Of a stretch of DNA of 64,000 nt, positions 17,001-24,676 are shown one piece after another. This stretch comes from CAYRNR01 sp964425605 (GTDB lineage: Bacteria > Myxococcota_A > UBA796 > UBA9615 > CAYRNR01). Position 1 is the first letter of the stretch. Each line of letters begins with the position of its first letter. The DNA is taken from positions 1 through 64,000 of the forward strand of contig CAYRNR010000009.1 in NCBI GenBank assembly GCA_964425605.1, in the 5' to 3' direction. Both the position numbers and the translations under genes were made by a program. The notes beneath the pieces were generated by a model. The model was not told where the DNA came from and did no database searches. It saw only the letters and a list, made by a program, of their open reading frames with translations.

Positions 17001-19276
17001 GCACCGTGGCCTTCAGCCCGGACGGCACGCTGCTGGCCTCCGGGACCAACGATGGCGAGGTCCAGTTGATCGACGTGGCGGCGCGGGACACCCGGCGCAG
17101 CTGGCCAGGCCACGCCGCTTCCGTCGCCGGCGTGGCCTTCGGCCCCCGCGGTCGTCACCTGGCCACGTACAGCCTGGACCACGACATCCGCGTCTGGTCC
17201 GTGCAGGACGGCCAGGAGGTGATCGCGCTGCTGGGCCACACCCAGCCCATCACCTCGGTCTCTTTCCTCCCGGACGGCCGGCACCTGGTCTCGGCGAGCA
17301 ACGACGGGACGCTGCGCCTGTGGTCGACGGAGGACGGGACCCATCGACCGCTGCTCGCCGGCGACGCCGTGTCCGCGCGCGCCGCTGGCCTCGCCCCCGA
17401 CGGCCAGCGCCTGGCCGTGGCCAGCTTCGACAAGGCGCTGCGCGTGTGGAACCTCCCGGTGGCCGCGGACCTCGACGAGGTGGTCGGTGGTCACGCGGAC
17501 GCCATCTACGGGCTGTCCTTCGGGCTGGGTGACGCCACGGTCTATTCCGCCAGCCTCGATGGGACCATCCGCGCCTGGGACGTGCCCACCGGCGAGACCG
17601 TGGGGGCCTTCGAAGGACACACCCACGGCGTGTGCAGCGTGGCCACCACGCCGGCGGGAGATCGGCTGGTCTCGGGGAGCATCGACGGGACGGTGCGGAT
17701 CTGGGACACGGACACCGGCGCCGAGCTGGCCGTCCTGTCCGGACACTCGGCCCGCGTCTGGGGCGTGGCGATCAGCCCGGATGGCCGGAGCGTGGCCTCG
17801 GCGGGATCGGACAAGTCCGTGCGCGTGTGGGATCTCGACACCGGCCGCGAGATCCACTGTCTCCACGGCCACCCCGGCGGTGCCACCACGGTGTCGTTCA
17901 GCCCCGACAGCGCGCGGCTGGCGTCTTCGGGGCTCGACGAGACGGTCCTGATCTGGAGCCTGGCCACTGGCGCCGTGGAGCGGCGCCTCGAGGGGCACAC
18001 CGGTGAGGTTATGGGGCTGGCCTTCAGCCCGGATGGTCGCACCGTGGCCACCGGCAGCTTCGACCGCTCGGTGAGGTTGTGGGACATCGTCAGCGGCCGC
18101 AGCCGCATCCTGGGCGAGCACGAGGCCCGGGTGCACGGCATCGCATTCGATCCCACCGGTCGCAGGCTGGGGACCAGCTGCGCAGACGGAACCGCTCGCA
18201 TCTGGGACGTGCGCAGCGGCGAGTACGTGGAGCTGGCGGGTCACCTCGACGAGGCCAACACGCTGACCTTCGGCCGCGGCGGGAGCGTCGTGGCCACAGG
18301 CGGCGACGACCGCACCGTGCGCCTGTGGCGCGCCGACGACGGGCATCCCATCTGGCGCGGCACGGCGCTCTTGCCAGCTCCCGCCAGGCTCCTGGGACAC
18401 AACGGTTGGGTGACCCTGGATCCGGACGTCCACTCCATCCCGGCCGAGACGGCCTGGTCCGCGGCAGTGGAGGAGCGTGCGGTGCAGGCCACGGCGAGCG
18501 CCGACGCCCGCACCGGGTGTCTGCTCGACCGAGACAGCTCGCTCGAGGTCTGGGACACGAGCGCCGGCGCCCCCTCCCAGGTGGTGCGTCTCGCCGCGGT
18601 GGACCAGATCGTCGCGACCCGGGACGCTTGCGTCGTTCTCGCGTCGGCCAGCGCTACCCTCCACCACCGGGACGGGACCGCCACGGAGCTGGCCGAGGAT
18701 GCGCGTGCCCTGACCGTGGACGCTGGAGGTCTGATGGTGGCCGCCTCTGGCCAGGTGCTGACCTTCTCGACCTCGGGAGAGCCCGTGGCCTCTGTACCCG
18801 TGGGGCCGGCGGTTTCGGCCGTGGCGCGCCACGGGGACTGGCTCCTGCTGGGGTACGACAACGGCAACATCGAGCGCGTCTCGATGACCCACGGCGCGAC
18901 CCACGCCGGGCTCCACTTCGAGGACACGGTCTCGTCCGCCGTCCTCCGCCTGGCGTCCGGTCCCATGGGCACCGCGGTGGCTGGCCACGCCAACGGTCGC
19001 GTCGGCTTGTGGAGCCTCGACAACGGTCTGCTGCTCGAGGAGGCCTCCCTCCACGGGCCGGTCACCCGGCTCGACGTGCTCGGCGACAGCCTCGTCGCCG
19101 CCACCGGGCTCGGCGATCACCTCCGCTGGGACCTCACCACCCTCACCGCGGATCGCTGCGAGCTGCTCCACGAGGTGTGGGACGCGGTCCCCGTCGTGTG
19201 GGAGAAGGGCCTCCCTGTGCCCGCCGCGCCCCCCGCGGGCCACGAATGCGCGACGGATCTGGAGGCCGGACGCTGA
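14006..19276 (+). CDS. Ser/Thr kinase - STAND ATPase - WD40 signalling giant
   Basis: This 1756-aa protein has four parts. The kinase (about residues 20-290) has GRGGMG, the VALK lysine, DFG and APE, with HGDLKPTN in place of HRD, a common bacterial variant. A conflict-type STAND NTPase follows (about 315-765), with P-loop GASGVGKSS near 343 and LLFVDQLEEL as Walker B. One transmembrane helix (about 771-793) and a short coiled coil come next. The remainder is a WD40 region from about residue 870 with fourteen clear repeats (F-S-P-D-G...D-x-x-V-R-I-W-D) plus degenerate ones. Fourteen would make two seven-bladed propellers outside the membrane if the kinase is cytoplasmic. The start is a GTG at 14006 after GAGGGCGGAA. 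Confidence 0.88.
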   Translation: MASTQSQGGPFAPGSMVEQYKVVRLLGRGGMGEVVLARDVELGRRVALKVINPALLGSDKDVARFLFEARATARFSHPHIVTIYGVGRHQGIPFMALEYLEGQTLRRRMGESQLGEREAVRLALAVAEALEESHAHGVQHGDLKPTNVLIPRDGRVRVLDFGLARVVGKTRRVDGGAVSLDPDDPGEGSGSDFASPQYMAPERWLDQESSERSDIWSLGAILFEMIAGQRPYTETDPALLGMRITAPEPAPRVDRFRTVRSELTELVARCLEKKPKMRPSAAEVAVRLRDLLARHGAMRSREEPPYRGLRPFSERHCHVFFGRDPEIDAFLVRVREQGVLPVVGASGVGKSSFVQAGVIPRLREQGRWTVLSLRPGRRPFVDLEAVLGEHEDEEYVDDWDEPSTYSLHLTAEQLEELSEPPTPELGGPLAHRLREAPNQLNLVLQEIAENTGTRVLLFVDQLEELYTMVEDEEIQRRFMLAITTAGDDPQSPVRVVFTVRDDFLGRLHLGDGTRQALSQVTVLQRPDPSAMEQMLLQPLRSVGYTVDDPALVPHMVESVHDEPACLPLLQFTARMLWDRRDQGSRQLRRATYDAMGGVAGALARHADGLLDGLPPRDVKQARKILLRLVTAEGTRRVLPASQVIEDGGKRATRVLGQLVDARLVVVRRSSRGQEGESELELVHESLIRSWSRLARWIDESREELAILSQLIQVAELWQQRGRKDEELWHGDALHEAHRALRRSSMGIPETVEAFLRAGLRKDDRIRRRTRILVEVGVGLLALIALSSAVVAWVMAENKADLKRQKDRAEVQWELAESRRAEAQREGARGALERGAMLESKAKLRASLETEDSLLARALWWRLGRTPLLWSRELGTFIYKVAWSPDGETLAAACQDRSIYLFSGLTETVRVLRGHQEQVAAVAFSPDGQTLASGSWDASVRIWDLDTGASLVFPGHGGRVNDVRFSPDGSLLATTANDNLTRLLDLEGRVVFEGRGARNSTVAFSPDGTLLASGTNDGEVQLIDVAARDTRRSWPGHAASVAGVAFGPRGRHLATYSLDHDIRVWSVQDGQEVIALLGHTQPITSVSFLPDGRHLVSASNDGTLRLWSTEDGTHRPLLAGDAVSARAAGLAPDGQRLAVASFDKALRVWNLPVAADLDEVVGGHADAIYGLSFGLGDATVYSASLDGTIRAWDVPTGETVGAFEGHTHGVCSVATTPAGDRLVSGSIDGTVRIWDTDTGAELAVLSGHSARVWGVAISPDGRSVASAGSDKSVRVWDLDTGREIHCLHGHPGGATTVSFSPDSARLASSGLDETVLIWSLATGAVERRLEGHTGEVMGLAFSPDGRTVATGSFDRSVRLWDIVSGRSRILGEHEARVHGIAFDPTGRRLGTSCADGTARIWDVRSGEYVELAGHLDEANTLTFGRGGSVVATGGDDRTVRLWRADDGHPIWRGTALLPAPARLLGHNGWVTLDPDVHSIPAETAWSAAVEERAVQATASADARTGCLLDRDSSLEVWDTSAGAPSQVVRLAAVDQIVATRDACVVLASASATLHHRDGTATELAEDARALTVDAGGLMVAASGQVLTFSTSGEPVASVPVGPAVSAVARHGDWLLLGYDNGNIERVSMTHGATHAGLHFEDTVSSAVLRLASGPMGTAVAGHANGRVGLWSLDNGLLLEEASLHGPVTRLDVLGDSLVAATGLGDHLRWDLTTLTADRCELLHEVWDAVPVVWEKGLPVPAAPPAGHECATDLEAGR

Positions 19277-19278
19277 GT

Positions 19279-20028
19279 TCAGTCCTCGTCCAGTCCGAGA
19301 TGGAAGCTCAGCTTCACGCCCGCGATGACGAGTTCGTCGCCCGACGAGAGGTCGGCCCGCGCCTTTGACTCGCCGTTCACCTGGATCTTGGAGAAGAACC
19401 CCTTGGCGCGGATCGAGTATTCGTCCTCGCCGTCGCGCGTGACCTCGGCGAGGACCTTGCTCTTGGGCGCCGCGCCGAGGGAGGCCTTCAAGGGGCCCAG
19501 GCCCACCTGGGTCACGGTCGTGTCCAGGGGAAGGACTCTTCGCTCGTTGCCCGCCGAGAGCAGCAGATGGGGACGGGTGCGGGCGAGCGCCTCGGCCTGG
19601 ACACGCCGCATCACCGCGGGCGCCACCGGACGCGTCGCCGCCTCCTCGGTCTGGTCAGGCGGGGGGAGCGCGTCCATCTCACTGGTGGTCAACGCCCACG
19701 CGGGCAACTCGGGGATCACCTCTGGAGCGGCGTCCTCCCCGCCCGGCTCGAAGATCATCAGCGCCTTGCCCACCTGGATGGTGGCCTGCTCGGTCAGCGA
19801 GGCCCGGTATTCACGGCGACCGTTGATGAAGGTGCCGTTGGAGGAACCCAGGTCCTCGATCATGAACTGGCCGTCTCCCTCGGGCATGAGCCGGAAGTGC
19901 TGACGCGAGGCGGGCGCGTCCCTGAGCACCAGGTCGCAGATCTTCTCGCGCCCGACGATGTAGACCTGCTTGCCCAGATCGAGCGTCTTGATGCGCTTTC
20001 CATTGCGATACAGGTGTAGACGCGCCAT
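19279..20028 (-). CDS. FHA-domain protein, probable kinase-signalling partner
   Basis: The 249-aa protein opens with a canonical FHA domain (about residues 8-95). It has VGREKICDLVL, SRQHF and DLGSSNGTFING, the residues that bind phosphothreonine peptides. A second, degenerate FHA-like module seems to occupy residues 150-249 (SKIQVNG...SGDELVIAGVKLSFH). The linker is rich in Ala and Pro. It ends two bases from the 3' end of the kinase-STAND-WD40 gene, convergently, so phosphopeptides made by that kinase are attractive ligands (inference). The ATG at 20028 is chosen over an upstream start because AGGGGAG lies six bases before it and the FHA strand begins there. Confidence 0.85.
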   Translation of the reverse strand: MARLHLYRNGKRIKTLDLGKQVYIVGREKICDLVLRDAPASRQHFRLMPEGDGQFMIEDLGSSNGTFINGRREYRASLTEQATIQVGKALMIFEPGGEDAAPEVIPELPAWALTTSEMDALPPPDQTEEAATRPVAPAVMRRVQAEALARTRPHLLLSAGNERRVLPLDTTVTQVGLGPLKASLGAAPKSKVLAEVTRDGEDEYSIRAKGFFSKIQVNGESKARADLSSGDELVIAGVKLSFHLGLDED

Positions 20029-20083
20029 GGCTGCTCCCCTCGAAACCCTCACCCACGATCATGCCCGGTCTACGCGAGGCTGG

Positions 20084-22420
20084 CTAGCCGGCAATCGGGA
20101 AGAACACCGGCACCAGCACCACCATCAGGATCAGCAGGACGATCGTCAGCGGTGTGCCCACGCGCAAGTAGTCCATCGTCTTGTACCCCCCTGAGCCCAT
20201 CACCAGCAGGTTGGCCTTGTGGGAGAACGGGGTCATGAAGGCCGCCGAGGCGGCCAGGGCGACGCCCATCATCAGGGTTCGCGAGTCGATGCCGAGGCTC
20301 ACCGCGGCCTCGAGGACGACGGGGGTCATCATCACCACGGCCGGGGCGCCGTCGAGGCACTGGCTCAGCACGCTGGACATGGTGAACAATCCGGCCATGG
20401 CGGCGTAGGGGCCATACGGTCCGGTGGCGGCCGAGACCATGTCGGCGGCGAGCATGGCCGCCCCGGTCTTCTCCAGGGCCAGACCCATGGGCAGGATGGC
20501 GGCGACCAGGAACACGGCCTTCCACTCCACGGCGCGGTAGGCCTCCTCCATCTTGATGGCGCCGAGCAGCACCACCAGCGTGGCCGCGGTGAATGCGGCC
20601 ACGTGGATCGGCTGGAAGCCGGTGACGACCATGGCGATCATCACGCCCAGCGAGCCGATGGCCACCGGGGCCTTGGCAGTGCGGCGTTGCTCCTGGGCCG
20701 ACGAGGACAGGACGACGAAGTCGTTGTGGGCCCCCAGCAGCCGGATACGCTTGTACGACCCCTGGACCAGCAACGCGTCGCCGAACCGCAGCTTCTGGTG
20801 GGCCAGGTCCTCCTTGATGGCGTGTCCCCTCCGCCAGATGGCCAGCACCTGCAGGCCGTGCTGCTCGCGGAAATCGATCGCGGCGAGGGTCCGCCCCTCG
20901 ACCCGCGAGCGCGGCGCCAGGGTCACCTCGACCATGCCCACGTCGTCGGACTCGAAGCCGGCGCGGGAGATGTCCTGGCGCAACTGGGCGTTACCGAGCT
21001 CCAGAAGGGTGCGGACCCGGTCGGGATCGCCGGCCACCAGCAACTGGTCGGCGTTGCGGATGCGCGTGTCAGGGGCCACGGTGTGGATGGTGCCGCCGTC
21101 GCGACCGACGCCGACGACGGTGAGCCCGGCCAGCTCCTTGATGTGGCTGTCCCGGATGCGGGTGCCCACCAGGGGTGAGCCGGCGTGGATGCCCAGCAGG
21201 AACAGGTGGCCGTAAAGAGAGGGCATGCTCGCCGGGTCCAGGGAACGAGCGGTGACGCCTTCGGGCATCTCCATCCCCTCGAGCTGGCTACGGGTGCCGA
21301 CGGTGAGCAGCTCGTCCTCGTCGCGGATGATCTGCTCGCCCAGGTCGGTGTCCAGGATCTCGTCTCCTCGCCGGATGCCGATCACGAGGGTCCCGAAGCG
21401 CTCGCGGAATCGGGCATCCCGCAGCGTGGTGCCTGCCAGGGGCGACTCCGGCGCGATGCGCAGCGCCATACAACCGATGTCCCCCCAGGCGTTGGCGAGG
21501 AAGTCGGGTGTGGGATCCCCCAGCTCGATACCGTGACCGCCGAAGAGCTCGCGCACCTCGTCGAGCTGCCCCTCGACGATGAGCTCGTCGTCACCGCGCA
21601 TGACAGTGTCGGCTCCGGGCGCCAGCGTCCGCTGGCCCTCGCGGACGATGCCGACCACCTGGGCGTGCAGCGTGCTGCCGAGGCGAGCCTCCCCCAGCGT
21701 GCGCCCGACCAGGGTGGAGTCGCGCGGGACGCGAATCCCGACCAGGGAGGCGGTGAGGTCGTACACGCGCGTCAGGTCAACCGAGGCGCCTCCGTCCGAG
21801 CCCAGGGCCCTCCTGGGGAGCAGCCAGCGGCCGACGGTGATCATGTAGATCACGCCCACCGCCAACAGGATCCCTCCCACCGGGGTGAACTCGAACAGAC
21901 CGAAGGGCTCGAGCCCCCGTTCGCGCAACAGGTCCGCTGCCAGGATGTTCGGGGGCGTACCCACCATGGTCATGGTGCCGCCGAGGATGGCGCCGAAGGA
22001 CAGGGGCATGAACAGCCGCGACGCCGCGATCCCCGTGCGCCGCGCGATGGAGGCCACCGCGGGAAGCAGCACGGCCACCGCGGCCACGTTGTTCATGAAC
22101 GCCGAGAGCACGCCCGCCACGACCATCACCGCCACCACCAGCAACCGCTCACGATCGCCGATGAGCCGGTGTACGCGTCCGCCGATCATGTCGGCCACGC
22201 CCGTGTGCAGCAACGCAGCGCTGACGAAGAAGATCGACAGCATGGTGATCACCGCCGGCGAGGCAAAGCCAGTGAAGGCCTCGGCCGGGGTGACGTAGCC
22301 GCCGAGGGTGAGCACCACCAGCCCCATGAAGGCGGTGAGCTCGATGGGCAGCTTCTCGGTGAAGAACAGGACCGCCATCGTGAACACGACGACCAGCAAG
22401 ATGGCGATCTCGAGGGTCAA
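20084..22420 (-). CDS. SLC13/DASS-family permease with four RCK_C (TrkA-C) domains
   Basis: The 778-aa protein has an N-terminal membrane half (about residues 1-205) and a C-terminal membrane half (about 575-778). Four soluble RCK_C-like units lie between them, starting near residues 218, 316, 410 and 493, each with an L-x-G-x-T-L...G..x-x-x-I-x-R pattern. Conserved permease segments include AFMNNVAAVAVLLP and GGTMTMVGTPPN. Relatives carry sulfate, dicarboxylates or other anions driven by cations, and usually have two RCK_C units. Four is unusual and suggests nucleotide or metabolite gating. The start is a TTG at 22420 with GAGAGGGG upstream. An internal ATG 14 codons later is possible. Confidence 0.85.
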   Translation of the reverse strand: MTLEIAILLVVVFTMAVLFFTEKLPIELTAFMGLVVLTLGGYVTPAEAFTGFASPAVITMLSIFFVSAALLHTGVADMIGGRVHRLIGDRERLLVVAVMVVAGVLSAFMNNVAAVAVLLPAVASIARRTGIAASRLFMPLSFGAILGGTMTMVGTPPNILAADLLRERGLEPFGLFEFTPVGGILLAVGVIYMITVGRWLLPRRALGSDGGASVDLTRVYDLTASLVGIRVPRDSTLVGRTLGEARLGSTLHAQVVGIVREGQRTLAPGADTVMRGDDELIVEGQLDEVRELFGGHGIELGDPTPDFLANAWGDIGCMALRIAPESPLAGTTLRDARFRERFGTLVIGIRRGDEILDTDLGEQIIRDEDELLTVGTRSQLEGMEMPEGVTARSLDPASMPSLYGHLFLLGIHAGSPLVGTRIRDSHIKELAGLTVVGVGRDGGTIHTVAPDTRIRNADQLLVAGDPDRVRTLLELGNAQLRQDISRAGFESDDVGMVEVTLAPRSRVEGRTLAAIDFREQHGLQVLAIWRRGHAIKEDLAHQKLRFGDALLVQGSYKRIRLLGAHNDFVVLSSSAQEQRRTAKAPVAIGSLGVMIAMVVTGFQPIHVAAFTAATLVVLLGAIKMEEAYRAVEWKAVFLVAAILPMGLALEKTGAAMLAADMVSAATGPYGPYAAMAGLFTMSSVLSQCLDGAPAVVMMTPVVLEAAVSLGIDSRTLMMGVALAASAAFMTPFSHKANLLVMGSGGYKTMDYLRVGTPLTIVLLILMVVLVPVFFPIAG

Positions 22421-22502
22421 CAGTGGGCCCCTCTCCGTCTCGCACTGGCGCGCGAAGTGGGTGCGTCCGACATTCGTGGGTGGAATCTCGAATGTACTCT
22501 AC

Positions 22503-22521
22503 TTGTTTGGTAGACAAACAA
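22503..22521. promoter_or_regulatory. Inverted repeat TTGTTTG-5-CAAACAA in a divergent promoter region
   Basis: Seven-base arms flank GTAGA in an AT-rich patch between the SLC13 permease and the divergent small membrane protein. On the minus strand TTGTCT overlaps one arm, and TACATT lies 15 bases downstream as a weak promoter for the permease. It may be an operator for one or both genes. Confidence 0.4.
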
Positions 22522-22597
22522 AAAGGGGGTATTCCTTCCCCATCCAGGCTACAACAGGGCCTGCGCGGATGCAGCGCGAGAGAAGGGGAGGACGACC

Positions 22598-22996
22598 ATG
22601 GAACCCAGACCAGGCGCGTTGACCGCCGTCGGGATCGTGCAGCTCATCTCCGGTGGGCTCAACGTGGCGATGATGTGGTGGCTGGCCGCGACGGCCGCGG
22701 GGACCCTCGGCGGCATGTGCACGGGCCTGCTGACCCTGGGGGTGTTCCCCATCGGCGTGCTGTGCGGTTTCGTCTGCATGGTGTTGATCCCCATCGGCAT
22801 CCTCGAGATCGTGTCGGGGATCATCATCCTGGCCGCTCCCGCGAAGTGCCGGACCCTGGCCATGGTCACCGGCATCATCGAGCTCGTCAGCCTGATCTTC
22901 GGCGGCCTGCTGTCCGCCATCGCGGGCCTCGTGACGATCATCCTGATGCGCGACGAGACGGTCTCGGGGTACCTCAAGCGGCTCTCACAGCAGTAG
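22598..22996 (+). CDS. Small four-helix membrane protein of unknown function
   Basis: The family is not named with confidence. The 132-aa product is almost entirely hydrophobic, with four predicted helices (about residues 8-32, 38-62, 66-85 and 90-115) and a short charged tail (MRDETVSGYLKRLSQQ). GGGGAGGAC before the ATG gives a clear start. The last 12 bases overlap the convergent DUF2752 gene. Small proteins of this kind are often uncharacterised inner-membrane components; no catalytic or binding motif is visible. Confidence 0.7.
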   Translation: MEPRPGALTAVGIVQLISGGLNVAMMWWLAATAAGTLGGMCTGLLTLGVFPIGVLCGFVCMVLIPIGILEIVSGIIILAAPAKCRTLAMVTGIIELVSLIFGGLLSAIAGLVTIILMRDETVSGYLKRLSQQ

Positions 22997-23416
22997 CCTC
23001 ACGACCCAGGTCCCCACGTACAGGCCCAGCATCCACGTCAGCGCTGCGCCCACCAGCGCCTGCCACGGCAACCTCCACGCGGAGGGATCGCGGCCGAGCA
23101 GGCGGCGCGCCCCGACGACGCCGCCCAGCAGCGCCCACACCATCAAGGCGGCCCCGCCGGGGTGGTAACCGGCGGCGCGCCACAGCCGGCCCCGGCCGGC
23201 CCACATCAGGGCGCGCGTGAACCCGCAGTTGGGGCAGGGATCTCCGGTCTCGGCGAGGTGGGGGCACGGCTGATCCAGCGGCCGTCCCAGGAGCGAGACG
23301 CCGTCCGCGCCCTCCGGCCGCAACGCCCACGACAGCGCCACCGCGCCGATGGCCAGGGCCACCAGGCACGCGGGCCAGGCCCAGCCGGGGATTTGCAGGC
23401 GGCTCTGCCTTGGCAT
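22985..23416 (-). CDS. DUF2752 membrane protein
   Basis: This 143-aa protein has about three transmembrane helices. It carries the CPxCGxTRA signature of DUF2752 as CPNCGFTRALMW, with an additional CPH upstream. The conserved cysteines suggest a metal- or redox-linked role at the membrane, but the function of the family is not known. GGGAGA precedes the ATG. The 3' end overlaps the convergent upstream gene by 12 bases. Confidence 0.82.
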   Translation of the reverse strand: MPRQSRLQIPGWAWPACLVALAIGAVALSWALRPEGADGVSLLGRPLDQPCPHLAETGDPCPNCGFTRALMWAGRGRLWRAAGYHPGGAALMVWALLGGVVGARRLLGRDPSAWRLPWQALVGAALTWMLGLYVGTWVVRLLL

Positions 23417-23462
23417 CGGGGTCTCCCGAGGGGCAGTATAGACGGCCGGAGGAGCGTGCCCC

Positions 23463-24659
23463 GTGGAATCGAAGCGACAGGATGCGGTCTACCTGGCTCG
23501 GCTCACCGAGGAGCGCCTCGAGCAGATGCTCCCCATCTTCTGCTGGGCGTTCTGTGTGGATTCCGAGGATCGCGCCCGGCGATGGTTCGACCGGGCGGGC
23601 CTCCAGAACCTGCGCGGCGTGACCGTTGGGGACGAGCTGGTCGCCGGCCTGGCCCAGATCCCCATGGGGCAGTGGTTCGGTGGCCGGTGCGTGTCCATGG
23701 CCGGGATCGCGGGGGTGGTGGTGGACGAGACCGCGCGGGGCAGCGGCGTCGGGCGGCATCTGATGCGCAGCACGTTGCGCGAGGCGCGCGCCTCCGGGGT
23801 CCCGCTGTCCACCCTCTACCCGGCCACGGTGACGTTCTACCGCGACGCCGGCTACGGGCTGGCGGGCGCGCGCTACGGACACCGCGTTCCCTGTACCGCG
23901 CTGCCCCCTGGCCGGCCGAGCCTCCACGTGCGGCCGGGCGGTCCCGAGGACTTCGACGCGGTGCAGCGAGCCTGCCGCAGGCACGCCGCGCTGACCAGCG
24001 GGCACCTCGACCGGGGGGACTACATCTGGTTCAAGGTACGCAGCCCCGGCGAGAAACCCGCCCGCTGCTACCTGGTGGAGGAGGGCGGCGAGGTCACCGG
24101 ATACACCTTCGTCCAGGAGGTCCGGACCGAGGCCCTGTCCCATCACTACGAGCTCCACGTGACCGATCTGGTGGCCCTGACCCCTGCGGCCGCCCAGTCG
24201 ATGCTGACGTTCCTCCGCGGACACCGCTCCATGGCCACCACGGTGGTGTGGTTCGGGGATCCCGTGGGCCCCGCTGTGGGCTTGCTCCCGGATCGAGGGT
24301 TCACCTCGGCCGTGGACGACCGCTGGATGCTGCGCGTCGTGGACCTCGAGGCTGCCCTGGCCGAGCGTGGGTTCGCCCCGGCGGTGGGGGGTGAACTCCA
24401 CCTCGACGTGCGCGACGAGGTCCTCGAGGCCAACGCTGGCCGGTGGGTGCTGACCGTCCGGGACGGGAGGGCCGAGGTGCGACGCGGTGGACGCGGCGAC
24501 GTCTCCGTCTCCGTGGACGCGCTGGCGGCGCTGTACACGGGGTACCGGAGCGCCGAAGACCTCCGCTGCATGGGGCTGCTCGATGGAGCAGACGGCCCCG
24601 TGGCCACGGCGTCTTCCCTGTTCGCGGGCCCGGTCCCCTGCATGCCCGACATCTTCTGA
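23463..24659 (+). CDS. Eis-like GNAT N-acetyltransferase
   Basis: At 398 aa the protein matches the three-part Eis architecture: an N-terminal GNAT fold (acetyl-CoA loop ARGSGVGRHL, about residues 95-104), a second GNAT-like fold, and a C-terminal SCP2-like domain. Two features known to be catalytic in mycobacterial Eis are conserved: the tyrosine in TFYRDAGYG and a C-terminal phenylalanine (MPDIF-stop), whose free carboxylate acts in proton transfer. Eis enzymes acetylate amines on aminoglycosides, peptides or proteins; the natural substrate here is unknown. The start is a GTG at 23463 after GGAGG. The next gene starts 17 bases downstream, so they may be co-transcribed. Confidence 0.85.
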   Translation: MESKRQDAVYLARLTEERLEQMLPIFCWAFCVDSEDRARRWFDRAGLQNLRGVTVGDELVAGLAQIPMGQWFGGRCVSMAGIAGVVVDETARGSGVGRHLMRSTLREARASGVPLSTLYPATVTFYRDAGYGLAGARYGHRVPCTALPPGRPSLHVRPGGPEDFDAVQRACRRHAALTSGHLDRGDYIWFKVRSPGEKPARCYLVEEGGEVTGYTFVQEVRTEALSHHYELHVTDLVALTPAAAQSMLTFLRGHRSMATTVVWFGDPVGPAVGLLPDRGFTSAVDDRWMLRVVDLEAALAERGFAPAVGGELHLDVRDEVLEANAGRWVLTVRDGRAEVRRGGRGDVSVSVDALAALYTGYRSAEDLRCMGLLDGADGPVATASSLFAGPVPCMPDIF

Positions 24660-24676
24660 GGTCTCCGGGAGGCACG

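Noticed and set aside
19277..19278. Terminator between the WD40 kinase and FHA genes
   Set aside because: Only two bases separate the stops, and no hairpin with a T-tract is visible.
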